From: CAMDMI01 sp044379485
GTDB lineage: Bacteria; Bacteroidota; Bacteroidia; Cytophagales; Flexibacteraceae
DNA: 64,000 bases
Direction of reading: 5' to 3'
Assembly (NCBI GenBank): GCA_044379485.1
Contig: JBIPOE010000001.1
Location: forward strand, 108,874-172,873
This document shows positions 1 through 9,952 of this stretch, one piece after another; position 1 is the stretch's first letter; each line of letters opens with the position of its first letter. The position numbers were made by a program, and so were the translations under genes. A model generated the notes under the pieces. The model did not search any database. It worked only from the letters and a program-made list of their open reading frames with translations, and had not been told where the DNA came from.

Positions 1-153
1 TATCATTAATCCGGAAACTTCAGTACCTTTTTCAATACGATCATCCAAAAGACCCAGTATTTGATATTGATCCGATTTGATAAAAATATCAATTACCACT
101 TTGGCATGGCCGGAAGCCCCAATTATAATAAGCGGTTTTTTCTCTGTTTCCAT
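1..153 (-). CDS. Partial NeuD/PglD-family sugar O-acyltransferase (N-terminus only)
   Basis: The gene reads leftwards out of the window, so only the first 51 codons are visible (METEKKPLIIIGASGHAKVV...). The beta strand followed by GASGHAKVVIDI is the N-terminal nucleotide/sugar-binding signature of the NeuD/PglD family. Those enzymes acetylate amino-sugars with a C-terminal left-handed beta-helix, which is not visible here. From family knowledge it would act in cytoplasmic synthesis of a surface sugar. The assignment rests on this short N-terminus only. Confidence 0.75.
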   Translation of the reverse strand, partial: METEKKPLIIIGASGHAKVVIDIFIKSDQYQILGLLDDRIEKGTEVSGLMI

Positions 154-196
154 TAATGGGATTTGAAGGGATTAAATTTTAGGTAACCCAACCTGA

Positions 197-601
197 TTAA
201 ATATTTGAGGAAGATTTTGCAAGCCATTCTTTCATAGGAGTCCAGTAATATTTTTCCCAGCCACTTTTCAATGCTTCAACTTTATGGATTGGAATACCAG
301 ATTGCAAACTACATCCGCCATTTTCTGCCTGGAACAAAAAAGAACATTCTGAAAAATGGGTTTCCGGCCAACCGTCTTCCTGGAAATTCCATTTTTGGAC
401 GATTTCTTTTCCAGGTTCCAGTTTCAGGTTTATCCCAGTGCAATAGCCTCCAAATACTGAAAATGAGCCGTTTATAATCGGTTCGAAGAAAACCTCATCT
501 CCAACAAAGGATTCGTATTTTACTTTGTCAGTCAAAAGCTCATAAACAGCCTCCGGAGATGCTTCAAACCAAACGGATTGAGAAATTGTTCCTGTTTCCA
601 T
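197..601 (-). CDS. SRPBCC / AHSA1-like domain protein
   Basis: The product is about 134 residues if started at METGTISQSVWFEASPEAVYELL. An upstream in-frame ATG would add 22 basic, non-homologous-looking residues, so the shorter start is preferred. The opening (Q-x-V-W-F-x-A-S-P-E-A-V-Y) and the later GWEKYYWTPMKEWL helix are typical of AHSA1/START-like proteins, which form a helix-grip fold around hydrophobic ligands. The actual ligand is unknown. It lies downstream of nothing obvious on its strand and is divergent from the aminotransferase pseudogene. Confidence 0.75.
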   Translation of the reverse strand: METGTISQSVWFEASPEAVYELLTDKVKYESFVGDEVFFEPIINGSFSVFGGYCTGINLKLEPGKEIVQKWNFQEDGWPETHFSECSFLFQAENGGCSLQSGIPIHKVEALKSGWEKYYWTPMKEWLAKSSSNI

Positions 602-719
602 TTTGAAATTAAAGGTCAAATGTGGGTTTTTTCTTCCAGTTTTCGTTCGCAGATATTTTCTAAACATTATAAATACAGAATTGGTTTTCTTGCCCGTTTT
701 ATGTAGGTTATTTTACCTT

Positions 720-1937
720 ATGCAAAATCACTTTTTTAAAAGCGATCGTTTAGAAAATGTTTCATATGAAATACGAGGGCCTGTATATCAATTGGCATCT
801 CAATTGGAAAATGAAGGTTTTAAAATAGCCAAACTTAATATTGGAAATCCAGCACCTTTTGGCTTTGATTCACCAGACAAAATCGAAAAAGACATTATCC
901 TTAATTTATGAAATGCACATGGTTATGTAGATTCAAAAGGTTTGTATTCAGCGAGAAAGGCTGTTATGCAATACACGCAATCCAAAAACATTGCTGATGT
1001 TGAAGTAGAGGATATTTTTATTGGCAACGTCGTTAGCGAATTGATTTTGATTTCCCTGCAAGCCTTATTAATTGAAGGAGATAAAATTTTAATTCCCTTT
1101 CCAGATTATCCATTGTGGACCTCAGCGGTAAACCTTTCCAATGGCAAACCTGTCCATTATACATGTGATGAATCTTCCGACTGGTATCCAGACCTGGCAG
1201 ATATTGAATCTAAAATCACCCCTAAGACAAAAGGAATTGTTATTATCAATCCGAATAATCCAACGGGGGCAGTTTATAACGAAACTTTTTTAAAGAACTT
1301 TGTGAAGTTGGCCGAGCGTCACAAACTCATCGTATTTTCGGATTAAATTTATGACAAGATTTTATACGATGGCACTGTGCATCATTCCACTGCTTCATTT
1401 GGAAATGATACGCTGTTTGTAACTTATGGCGGCCTAAGTAAAGCTTACAGAGCTTGTGGTTTTCGGGCTGACTGGATGATTTTAAGTGGCAATTTGCACA
1501 TCGCTTCAGATTATATCAATGGGCTTAATACATTGGCCTCTATGCGATTGTGTAGCAATGTCCCAGCCCAATATGCCATTCAAACGGCTTTGGGTGGGTA
1601 CCAATCTATAAACGATTTGGTTTTGCCTGAGGGCAGACTTGCCAAACAGCGTGATTTTGTTTTCGATAAGATTCAAGCAATAGATGGATTAAGTTGCAAT
1701 AAGCCTAAAGGTGCTTTTAATATGTTTCCTAAAATCGATCTGAAGAAGTTTAGATACGAATCTGACCTGGTTTTTGTTTTGGATTTATTGCGGGAAGAAC
1801 ACATCCTTTTTGTTCAGGGAACTGGATTCAATTGGATTGAACCAGACCATTTCATAATTGTGTTTTTGCCCCACCTGGATGAATTGAAAAAGCTTATAAA
1901 CAGCCTTGCCCAATTCATTTCCGAAAAGGCAAAGTGA
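720..1937 (+). pseudogene. Class I/II aminotransferase (alanine-transaminase-like), two in-frame stops
   Basis: One continuous reading frame of about 405 codons encodes a PLP-dependent fold-type I aminotransferase. The start is MQNHFFKSDRLENVSYEIRG, followed by LNIGNPAPFGFD, the NPNNPTGAVY motif and the PLP-lysine region YGGLSKAYRACGFR. The frame is broken by TGA at 909-911, where the context NL-stop-NAHGYVDSKG suggests a former CGA arginine codon. It is broken again by TAA at 1344-1346, in FSD-stop-IYDK, where family members have FSDEIYDK. No frameshift is seen. Either the gene is recently dead or the sequence carries errors. Because other genes here end with TGA and TAA, a changed genetic code is unlikely. 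Confidence 0.85.
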
Positions 1938-2189
1938 TATAAATGTTTCGCCAAAGCCTTGGGTAAGAAGTTCATTGTTCAAAGTTTTTGAGATGGGAGC
2001 AGATCCAGAAAATAACAAAACCTGAAATTTGTTCAGTGTTTTTAATCTAAACATTATCAATGCTTTAGTTTGATTTCTGCTTTTAAATTCTTCCTATTTT
2101 TGAAGTAAGCCAGGTCTTGCTAAGAAAAGATTCCCACTTTTTTGCTTCTTTGCGTGTTGTTCACCAGGACAGAATTATAATAACATTGC

Positions 2190-3104
2190 ATGCTCAAAGA
2201 GACGATCAAAGGAATATTAAATAGCCTTCCATACGTTAGCCATCTTAACAGGGAACTTAAAAAGTATAAAACCTGGTATCCACCTGGGCATTATTACAAT
2301 CCGCTTGTAAATCCTAAAGACCTTGAGGCTTACTCCGAAACTCTTTTTGACCAAAAGAAAAAAACGGTTCATGGAATAGATTTTCAGGAAGAGTTACAAC
2401 TTGATCTACTTCAAAAGCTTGTTCCATTTTATAAGGAGTTGCCATTTCCTGTAGAGCAAACCAATGGTTTCAGATATTATTTAGGAAATGGTATATTTTC
2501 TTATTCCGATGGTGTTTTCCTGTATATGCTTATGCGTCAATGGAAACCAAAACGAATTATTGAAATTGGTTCCGGTCATTCATCGGCGGTAATGATTGAT
2601 ACCAATGAGCGTTTTTTTAATGGACAGATTAAACTGACTTTTATCGAACCATATCCTGAACGGCTCTATTCATTGTTAAAGGATGCGGATAAAACACAAA
2701 ACAGGATATTCGAAAAACCAATTCAACAGGTCCCATTGTCAGAGTTTGAGGCACTTGAGGCAGGAGATGTTCTTTTTGTGGATAGCAGCCATGTGAGCAA
2801 AACAGGTAGTGACGTCAACTTTATCTTTTTTGAGGTTTTGCCCAAGCTACAATCTGGCGTAATTATCCATTTCCACGACGTTTTTACACCAATGGAATAT
2901 CCAAAATCCTGGGTAATGAAACCAAATGAGTGGTTTGGATTTAATGAGATTTATATTTTAAGAGCATTTTTGATGTATAATCCTGAATTCGAAGTGATTT
3001 TGTTCAATACTTTTTTAGAGGAGCACCACGAAGAATGGTTTAAGAAAAATATGCCACTTTGCCTTGAAAATAAGGGAGGCAGCATTTACCTGAGAAAAAA
3101 ATAG
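2190..3104 (+). CDS. Class I SAM-dependent methyltransferase (Methyltransf_24-like)
   Basis: This 304-residue soluble protein has the SAM-binding motif I as IIEIGSGHSSAVMID (about residues 126-140), an acidic motif II end (TFIEPYPERL), and a later DVLFVDSSH strand with a conserved HFHDVF segment. Together these resemble class I methyltransferases of the Methyltransf_24 type, often linked to sugar or secondary-metabolite modification. The methyl acceptor is not predictable. No signal peptide is seen. The gene is followed after 23 nt by a secreted-protein gene, which need not be functionally linked. Confidence 0.75.
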   Translation: MLKETIKGILNSLPYVSHLNRELKKYKTWYPPGHYYNPLVNPKDLEAYSETLFDQKKKTVHGIDFQEELQLDLLQKLVPFYKELPFPVEQTNGFRYYLGNGIFSYSDGVFLYMLMRQWKPKRIIEIGSGHSSAVMIDTNERFFNGQIKLTFIEPYPERLYSLLKDADKTQNRIFEKPIQQVPLSEFEALEAGDVLFVDSSHVSKTGSDVNFIFFEVLPKLQSGVIIHFHDVFTPMEYPKSWVMKPNEWFGFNEIYILRAFLMYNPEFEVILFNTFLEEHHEEWFKKNMPLCLENKGGSIYLRKK

Positions 3105-3127
3105 TCTACCAATTTAAAATCCTATTT

Positions 3128-4966
3128 ATGAGAAAGTTATACAATTTATTATTTGCCTCCTGGTTTGTTTTGATTTTCAGCCTTGAATCAAAAGCCCAAT
3201 TGCTTCAATCTTACAATTTTGTTGGTTCAGCTGGAAATGAGGTTACACTTGGGCCAGATGGCCAACCGCAAAATGGTGTTTTAGAAAACATAAGAAGAGG
3301 TTCAGGCTTGAATCCAAATTCTGGAGTAGGAACCTTTAGTTCTACTGGTTTCACTACTGCAACTACTTTAGATACTGCTGATTATTATGAATTTTCTGTA
3401 AAAGCAAATTCAAATTTCAAGCTGAGTCTGGATAGTTTGGTGCTGGCCGAAAGGAGATCCAACACTGGAATTCGAACATGGGCGGTTTATAGCAGTAAAA
3501 ATAACTTTCAAACACCTGGGTTTTTGCAAAAAACTTTTAGTGTAGATGATGTAAATACCACAAGATCAAACCAAAAGTCCACATTTGGTTCAACGCTTTC
3601 CAATATTACTTCCACAGAAACCGTCACATTTCGTTTTTATGGCTATGCTGCAGAAGCCGAGGCTGGAAGTTGGAGATTGGATTCCATTCGGGTGTATGGA
3701 AAAATTGTAGTTGCTACAACACCCACCGGTCCTTCTTTAAAATGGCAAAATACAACGGCCACAGTTGTTGAGGGTAATACGATTTTGGTAAATGTTGCCC
3801 TTTCTGCTATTTCAAATTCTGCAACAAATTTTGAGCTGATTCAAAAGTCAGGAACAATTTCCGGATCAGATTACAACCTGGGGTCTTTTATTCCTTCTAA
3901 CATTTCCATACCTGCCGGTCAGACCTCAGTTGGAATAACAGTAAATGCCATAACCGATTCATTTACAGAGGTTTCTGAAAATGCAATTTGGGTAATCAGG
4001 TCAAAAACAACTGGTGTTTCTGTTGGACCTGATTCATTATTAAGTATTACAATTTCTGATATTCCTATAGTACCACCATCCGTTTTAAGAACCAAAACAA
4101 TCGCTCAAATCATTGGATCAGGAACAGGAAATCAAGCTGATTCTATTGGGAAATCATTCCGAGTTTATGGGAAGGTTTATGGCTTAAATCAACGGCTATC
4201 ATCCGCCGGAGGTGGATATCAAATGTATCTACGCGATGCAACGGGTGGAATTGGTATTTTTAAAACCACTCCTGTAAATGGAATTACGACTTTAAATGAA
4301 GGTGATTCTATTAAGATCATGGGTAAGGTTGATGTTTTCAGAGGCTTAAGTCAGATCATTCCCGATTCTATGGTAATAATTACCACAGGTAATCCTGTTA
4401 AAAACCCAACCCTTGTTTCTAAACCAAATGAGTCCACAGAATCTGATTTGTTAAGGATTAATGGAGTTAAATTGGTTGATCCAACCAAATGGACAACTGG
4501 TGTTGGGGCAACAGGATTTACTGTTAAAGTCTTTAAAGACAATGATACAACCGATGTTCGGATAGACAATGATTGTCCATTATACAGTCAGGCTGCTCCA
4601 ACAGGAACCTTTAACATTATTGGGATGGGAAGTCAATTTGCATCAGGTACAGCTCCATGGAACGGTGGTTATCAATTGATTCCAAGAAGAATTTCTGATA
4701 TTGAAGGTACAATTTCGGTAAATCTGCTTTGCAATTGTGAAGCTACAATTAAGGCTTATCCAAATCCTGGTTTGGACGAGTTGGTTATTGAAAACAAGGC
4801 TCAAGGAAAATTGAGTTTTCAGGTTTTTAATACTCTTGGAAAAAATATGATTAACATTTCCAAGCCGGAAGAATTTCAAAGAGTTGATACAAAACTTTGG
4901 CCAGGTGGCGTTTACTACATCAAAGTTGTAGAAACCGGAAAATCCATAAGCTGGATAAAAAGATAG
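3128..4966 (+). CDS. Secreted T9SS protein with Calx-beta-like and OB-fold domains
   Basis: A 612-residue protein with an N-terminal signal peptide ending near ESKAQ. Next come a beta-rich region (to about 195), a Calx-beta-like repeat (about 200-310, ATVVEGNTILVNVALS...), and an OB-fold-like segment (about 318-425, FRVYGKVYGLNQRLS... YLRDATGGIGIF). The end is a type A T9SS sorting domain (IKAYPNPGLDELVIEN ... GGVYYIKVVETG). The protein is thus predicted to cross the outer membrane through T9SS and stay on the surface or be released. Its binding target is unknown. Similar secreted architectures are common in Bacteroidota next to extracellular nucleases, but no nuclease motif is visible here. 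Confidence 0.8.
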   Translation: MRKLYNLLFASWFVLIFSLESKAQLLQSYNFVGSAGNEVTLGPDGQPQNGVLENIRRGSGLNPNSGVGTFSSTGFTTATTLDTADYYEFSVKANSNFKLSLDSLVLAERRSNTGIRTWAVYSSKNNFQTPGFLQKTFSVDDVNTTRSNQKSTFGSTLSNITSTETVTFRFYGYAAEAEAGSWRLDSIRVYGKIVVATTPTGPSLKWQNTTATVVEGNTILVNVALSAISNSATNFELIQKSGTISGSDYNLGSFIPSNISIPAGQTSVGITVNAITDSFTEVSENAIWVIRSKTTGVSVGPDSLLSITISDIPIVPPSVLRTKTIAQIIGSGTGNQADSIGKSFRVYGKVYGLNQRLSSAGGGYQMYLRDATGGIGIFKTTPVNGITTLNEGDSIKIMGKVDVFRGLSQIIPDSMVIITTGNPVKNPTLVSKPNESTESDLLRINGVKLVDPTKWTTGVGATGFTVKVFKDNDTTDVRIDNDCPLYSQAAPTGTFNIIGMGSQFASGTAPWNGGYQLIPRRISDIEGTISVNLLCNCEATIKAYPNPGLDELVIENKAQGKLSFQVFNTLGKNMINISKPEEFQRVDTKLWPGGVYYIKVVETGKSISWIKR

Positions 4967-4990
4967 CTTTCATATAAAAATTTAGTCCAT

Positions 4991-5614
4991 ATGAAAAAGC
5001 AGCTTTGCCTTTTTTTGTTTTTGTTGATTTCTCCAATTGTTTTTGCTCAGGATACCTTGTTTTTGAGAAATAAGGAAACCTCGATTGTAAAAGTCAAAGA
5101 AATAGGACCAACCGAAATTTCATTTATTAAGTATGATTATTTGGATGGTCCTATTTTTAGGATAAATAAAACGGATGTAGAAAAGGTCTTTTTTCAAGGT
5201 GGATTAAAAGAATTTTTCAGTATTGATACCAGCAAAATTGAAATGGCTATTGAAGTGAAGGGCCTTAAAAAGGATTTTAGTAAATTCACATACAAGGATG
5301 GGCAATATGATGCTGAGATGTATTACAGAGGCTACAAAGGGGCTGGAACCGGTTCTTTTTTTGCAGGAATGTTTTTTTTGTATGGACTACCAGTTCCAAT
5401 AGCCACCTCTTTAACGAAACCACGAAATGCAATGTTTTATGCACCTGATTTAAAATTATATCAAACTAACCCACAATATGCTTCAGGTTTTAACGAAAGA
5501 GCACATAGAAAAAAAGCGGGTAAGGCATGGGCAAATTATGGTTTTGGCGCCTTAACCATAATTGGAATAGGTGTGGCCTTCATATTTGTTGCAATCGCTC
5601 AACTTGGGAATTAA
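4991..5614 (+). CDS. Hypothetical exported/membrane protein
   Basis: A 207-residue protein with a clear signal peptide (hydrophobic run then VFAQ near residue 20). The N-terminal domain resembles the small beta-rich domain found in many Bacteroidota proteins that report a hex-like DTLFLRNKETSIVKVKEIG pattern. Two hydrophobic segments follow, at about 113-135 and 185-205, so it is probably anchored in a membrane. It starts 24 nt after the preceding secreted-protein gene and ends 22 nt before parE. No function can be assigned. Confidence 0.6.
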   Translation: MKKQLCLFLFLLISPIVFAQDTLFLRNKETSIVKVKEIGPTEISFIKYDYLDGPIFRINKTDVEKVFFQGGLKEFFSIDTSKIEMAIEVKGLKKDFSKFTYKDGQYDAEMYYRGYKGAGTGSFFAGMFFLYGLPVPIATSLTKPRNAMFYAPDLKLYQTNPQYASGFNERAHRKKAGKAWANYGFGALTIIGIGVAFIFVAIAQLGN

Positions 5615-5636
5615 ATATTGATACTTTAAAAAAAAA

Positions 5637-7520
5637 ATGGAACCTATTCAAGCAACATACGAAGACGATAATATAAAGTCACTCGATTGGAGGGAGCATA
5701 TCCGCCTGAGACCAGGGATGTATATTGGAAAGTTGGGAGATGGTTCAGCCATGGATGATGGCATTTATGTGCTTGTAAAAGAGATCGTAGATAACTCTAT
5801 TGACGAGCACATGATGGGAAATGGAAAGCTGATAGAAATCCTGGTTCAGGAACATAGAGTTGAGGTTAGAGATTACGGTCGAGGCATTCCTTTGGGGAAA
5901 GTGGTGGATTGCGTTTCCAAAATTAACACAGGAGGAAAGTATGATTCTGGTGCTTTTCAAAAATCTGTAGGTTTAAATGGAGTAGGTACCAAGGCTGTAA
6001 ATGCTCTTTCTCAGTATTTTAAAGTGCAGTCTATCAGAGATGGCAAAACCAAGATTGCAGAGTTTCGTCAGGGAATCATTACTTCCGATGCGCCCGAAAC
6101 AACCACTACTGAGAAAAATGGAACGATCATGATTTTTGAGCCCGATCCTTCGGTTTTCAGAAATTATCATTTTATCCCTGAGTTTCTGGACAACCTCATA
6201 TGGAATTATGCTTATCTGAATGCCGGATTAACCTTAAACTTTAACAGAAAATCCTATCATTCCAAAAATGGACTTCTTGATTTGTTAAAATCCAAAACAA
6301 ATGAAGAGGAACTCAGATATCCAATTATTCACTTAAAAGGTCCTGATATTGAAGTTGCTTTAACCCACGGTGGGGCCTATGGTGAGGAGTATTATTCATT
6401 TGTGAATGGTCAGAATACTACCCAGGGTGGAACTCACCTTGCCTCATTTCGGGAGGCCATTGTCAAAACGGTAAGGGAATTTTTTAAGAAAGATTACGAA
6501 GCATCAGATATTCGCCAAAGCATAATTGGTGCCATTGCTGTTAGGGTTCAGGAACCAGTTTTTGAAAGCCAGACCAAAACCAAACTAGGTTCTATTCAGG
6601 TTACAGAAGGTGTCTCCATGCGGACTTTTGTTGGAGATTTTATTAAAAAAGAACTGGATGATTATCTTCATAAAAACTCGGAGGCTGCTAATGCCATTCA
6701 AAAGAGAATCCTACAATCTGAAAGGGAGCGTAAAGAAATTGCTGGTGTAAGGAAGCTGGCCAATGAAAGGGCCAAACGTGCCAATCTACATAATAAGAAA
6801 CTAAGAGATTGCCGGGTGCACTATCAGGATGAAAAAAATGAATTGCACCTGTATTCAACTCTTTTTATAACAGAGGGAGATTCTGCTTCTGGATCTATTA
6901 CAAAAAGTAGAGATGTACAGACTCAGGCGGTATTCAGTTTAAGAGGTAAACCTTTGAATTGCTTCGGCCTGACTAAGAAAATCGTTTATGAAAATGAGGA
7001 ATTTAATCTCCTCCAACATGCTCTGAATATTGAAGATGGCATTGATGGATTGCGATACAACAGAATCGTAGTGGCCACAGATGCCGATGTTGACGGTATG
7101 CATATTCGTTTGTTGATTATGACCTTCTTCCTGCAGTTTTTCCCAGACCTTGTTAGAAATGGCCATTTGTACATTTTGGAAACCCCTTTGTTCAGAGTTC
7201 GGAATAAAAAGGAAACCAGATATTGTTATACAGATCAGGAGAGGTTTGATGCCATCAGGGCTCTTGGTCCAAAACCTGAAATAACCCGGTTTAAGGGTTT
7301 AGGAGAGATTTCGCCTGATGAGTTTGGGAATTTTATTGGTGTGGATATGCGTTTAGAGCCGGTTATTTTGGATCAGGAAACATCCATTACAAAACTTTTG
7401 ACTTATTTTATGGGTAAAAATACGCCTGAAAGACAGAGGTTTATTATTGATAATCTACGTATTGAAAAGGATGATATCAATGAAAAGGTAGTGGAAGAAG
7501 ACTTGGTTGAAGTGGAGTAA
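5637..7520 (+). CDS. parE: DNA topoisomerase IV subunit B (ParE)
   Basis: At 627 residues this is close to the usual Bacteroidota ParE length. It is the ATPase half of topoisomerase IV, which decatenates daughter chromosomes with ParC. Visible motifs are RLRPGMYIGKLG at the N-terminus, the GHKL N-box KEIVDNSIDEH (E49, N53), DYGRGIP, GLNGVGTKAVNALS, and the TOPRIM motifs TEGDSASGSI and DADVDGMHIR. ParC is not adjacent in this window. GyrB is the main alternative, but the LDWREHIRLRPGMYIGKLGDGS start and short length favour ParE. Confidence 0.93.
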   Translation: MEPIQATYEDDNIKSLDWREHIRLRPGMYIGKLGDGSAMDDGIYVLVKEIVDNSIDEHMMGNGKLIEILVQEHRVEVRDYGRGIPLGKVVDCVSKINTGGKYDSGAFQKSVGLNGVGTKAVNALSQYFKVQSIRDGKTKIAEFRQGIITSDAPETTTTEKNGTIMIFEPDPSVFRNYHFIPEFLDNLIWNYAYLNAGLTLNFNRKSYHSKNGLLDLLKSKTNEEELRYPIIHLKGPDIEVALTHGGAYGEEYYSFVNGQNTTQGGTHLASFREAIVKTVREFFKKDYEASDIRQSIIGAIAVRVQEPVFESQTKTKLGSIQVTEGVSMRTFVGDFIKKELDDYLHKNSEAANAIQKRILQSERERKEIAGVRKLANERAKRANLHNKKLRDCRVHYQDEKNELHLYSTLFITEGDSASGSITKSRDVQTQAVFSLRGKPLNCFGLTKKIVYENEEFNLLQHALNIEDGIDGLRYNRIVVATDADVDGMHIRLLIMTFFLQFFPDLVRNGHLYILETPLFRVRNKKETRYCYTDQERFDAIRALGPKPEITRFKGLGEISPDEFGNFIGVDMRLEPVILDQETSITKLLTYFMGKNTPERQRFIIDNLRIEKDDINEKVVEEDLVEVE

Positions 7521-7541
7521 AGTTTGTACCTACTAAACCGG

Positions 7542-8408
7542 TTAAACGTCCTTTAGTTCTGGCAAATTTTCCTTTTTCTTTTCAAATAGGTTGAGAAAAA
7601 TTCCTGCCATCACCATTACCATTCCAATTAAGGAAATCCAATCGAAGATTTCACCAAAAAATGATAGCCCAAGGATTAATGCGAAAATAATCCCTGCATA
7701 GTTCAAGAAGGTAACATTTTCAAGTCTTTCCAATTGAACGGCCTTGGTCATGCAAAGTTGGCCGGCTTGTGTAAGTAAGCCCATCAAAATGGCCAAAATC
7801 CAATCCGACCCAATGGGTTGCACCCAATGAAAAAAGCAATAATAACCAGAAACGGGGAGTGCCAGTAATGGAAAATATATGATAATAACGAGTGGATGTT
7901 CACTTTTATGTAGTTTTCTCACAGCATTATAGGCTACTGCTGAAAAAATTGCGGAGGCTAAACCTATGGCTACAAATTCCAGCTTTAATCTCGGATCAAC
8001 CCCTTTGATTAGGAAAACGCCTACTATTGAAATGAAAAAAAACAGCCATTTCCATTTGTTCATCTTTTCAGATAGTAAAAATGTAGCAAGAATTGCCGTA
8101 AAAACCGGAGAAGTATATTGGATGGAAACAGCCGATGCCAATGGCATATTTTGGATGGAAATAAAATACAACCAAAGTGCAAATACTCCAGCGATTCCTC
8201 TAATTATTAACCATTTGTGATTAGTTCCCCAAAAATAAACGCCAGCTTGCCAAATGCCAAAACCACAAATAATAAATGAAATGGCTGAGCGAAAAAATAA
8301 CAACTCCAAGGCAGGTAGATAGGAAAGCTTTTTTACACACAAATTTAGAAATGCATAAAAACCAGTTGATGCCAGCATGTAGCTTTTACCTTTAGACCAA
8401 ATCAGCAT
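7542..8408 (-). CDS. EamA-family (DMT superfamily) transporter
   Basis: A 288-residue polytopic membrane protein with about ten hydrophobic helices arranged as two EamA repeats. Recognisable pieces are RSAISFIICGFG, a first-repeat end with PLASAVSIQYTSPVFTAILA, and a second-repeat MTKAVQLERLENVTFLNYAGIIFALILG. The family exports small metabolites such as amino acids or their precursors across the inner membrane. The substrate is unknown. It is convergent with parE, with 21 nt between the stops. Confidence 0.85.
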   Translation of the reverse strand: MLIWSKGKSYMLASTGFYAFLNLCVKKLSYLPALELLFFRSAISFIICGFGIWQAGVYFWGTNHKWLIIRGIAGVFALWLYFISIQNMPLASAVSIQYTSPVFTAILATFLLSEKMNKWKWLFFFISIVGVFLIKGVDPRLKLEFVAIGLASAIFSAVAYNAVRKLHKSEHPLVIIIYFPLLALPVSGYYCFFHWVQPIGSDWILAILMGLLTQAGQLCMTKAVQLERLENVTFLNYAGIIFALILGLSFFGEIFDWISLIGMVMVMAGIFLNLFEKKKENLPELKDV

Positions 8409-8509
8409 GAAGTATTAGCCTCCTTTCGGAGAAGTTGCAAAGATGGTTTAGAAAAAATATTAAAAAGTTTTTAAATGGCAATATTTACAAAAACGGTATA
8501 ATTTTTAAT

Positions 8510-9952
8510 TTACCTGAACTTATAAGAAAGACCAAAACCAATAAGGTTTGGGTTCACCTTTATGCCAGGTGTCTGCGAGGCGATCAAATTAGGGAATCCT
8601 GCATAGAATACTTCTGCAGTTAGATTTTTTACCATTTCATGTTGATAGCCAATTCTATAGCTTAAATCAACTGATTCCTTTGCCCTGTCAATCTCCATAA
8701 TTTCTGAATTGGTATTGGAAATCTTTTGGCTAATTACAGACCAAACCACCACGGATGCAAAAGGCCCTGAATTTCTTCTTTTTGAAAACAATGGTTTTAT
8801 GCCAAACTCAACATTTCCATAAATTAACTCTTGTTTTCTTGTCTCTTTAGAGTTGCCAAGGGTAGGAGAGAATGAGAAATTAAGGCTATCTTGTTGGACT
8901 CTATCAAATTTTAAAGGAGTTTTTGAGGTGTTTTCAACCTGAATGGTTTGATTTAAAATACCAACCTGGACGCCTGTAAAAACACTTAGCCAGGATTTTA
9001 AATTGTAAGAAAGGTGGGTCTGGATTTGAGAAAACCAGGATTCATTTGGTTTTGAAATGTTTTGTACCCGTAATGTGTTTTTAGATTCAATTTGGTTGAT
9101 GGTTACATTTCTGGATGAATATCCCACAGCACCACCAATCCAATAAGAAAGCCTTTTCTGATTTTTTTTCTCCTCTATTGGAGGTAAAACAATTCTTTCC
9201 AAATTATGCTTTGTAAGCTTTGAAGTTTCCAAAGTAGCAACCTTGCCTTCTAAAAATTCAAATTGAATATTATTGGTGGTTTTCGAAATTACAACATCTG
9301 AAGCCGCCAAAGTTTTTTCAGGTTCAAATACCGGAAGTACACCCGATCCTGATTCCTCACCTTTCAATGTATTTAAATTAAGCAATTTGTTTTGGTTTGT
9401 AGATTCATTTCGGAAAATTCCAGATTCGTCTAAACTTTTTACAGAAGCGACAAGGTTTTGATCATTTAAACTTTCCTCAAAATGGGTTGCTTTTTTGCTT
9501 CTTGTTAAACATTTGGAATTCAATTTTATTTGAGAATCCAAATTATTCAATCCAACTTTTTCAACCTTGACATCTTTAGAAATTACTGAATACATTTGAG
9601 TTTTATCAATATTTTCTGATTTGGAATCTTGATTTGATGCTACCCTTGGAACTTTACTTTCTGCTTGTATTTTTACGGATGAATTACTTGAAGCGCTTGT
9701 TAATGAGTTTTCAAGACCTTTACTAATAATGCTTCTGGAAATCAAATTAGGTTCAGTGTTTTTGAAAATGTGGTAACTAACACCCCCTAAAAAGGTGAAA
9801 ATCAAAGGAATAAACCAGGTCCAGATTGGTACGCCAGCCCTTCTGTCTTCCTCTAAAATGGATTCAATATTTCCCCAACCATTGGGAATTGGTTCACTTG
9901 ACCAATCGTCAAATTTATTGGACAAAAAGCCCTTTTCATCTTCGTGACTCAT
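8510..9952 (-). CDS. Probable anti-sigma-type membrane protein with C-terminal outer-membrane barrel-like domain
   Basis: A 480-residue protein with a short cytoplasmic N-terminus containing PIPNGWGNIESILEEDRR (the W..I pattern seen in Bacteroidota anti-sigma-like proteins). One transmembrane helix follows (about 43-62, WTWFIPLIFTFLGGVSYHIF). A long low-complexity linker leads to a C-terminal beta-barrel-like domain (about 270-480) that ends in GFGLSYKFR. Its ATG overlaps the stop of the upstream ECF sigma gene by 4 nt (ATGA), implying co-translation and a regulatory partnership. The role as anti-sigma factor is inferred from this context. The barrel-like tail is of unknown function. Confidence 0.65.
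   Translation of the reverse strand: MSHEDEKGFLSNKFDDWSSEPIPNGWGNIESILEEDRRAGVPIWTWFIPLIFTFLGGVSYHIFKNTEPNLISRSIISKGLENSLTSASSNSSVKIQAESKVPRVASNQDSKSENIDKTQMYSVISKDVKVEKVGLNNLDSQIKLNSKCLTRSKKATHFEESLNDQNLVASVKSLDESGIFRNESTNQNKLLNLNTLKGEESGSGVLPVFEPEKTLAASDVVISKTTNNIQFEFLEGKVATLETSKLTKHNLERIVLPPIEEKKNQKRLSYWIGGAVGYSSRNVTINQIESKNTLRVQNISKPNESWFSQIQTHLSYNLKSWLSVFTGVQVGILNQTIQVENTSKTPLKFDRVQQDSLNFSFSPTLGNSKETRKQELIYGNVEFGIKPLFSKRRNSGPFASVVVWSVISQKISNTNSEIMEIDRAKESVDLSYRIGYQHEMVKNLTAEVFYAGFPNLIASQTPGIKVNPNLIGFGLSYKFR

Noticed and set aside
720..1937. Stop-codon reassignment or selenocysteine as explanation of the internal TGA
   Set aside because: TGA ends many other genes here and the second interruption is TAA; the TGA position is an ordinary arginine-like site, and no SECIS-like structure stands out.
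1785..2060. Minus-strand frame of 91 codons
   Set aside because: It is antisense to the end of the aminotransferase frame, with no recognisable domain, so a shadow of the real frame is more likely.
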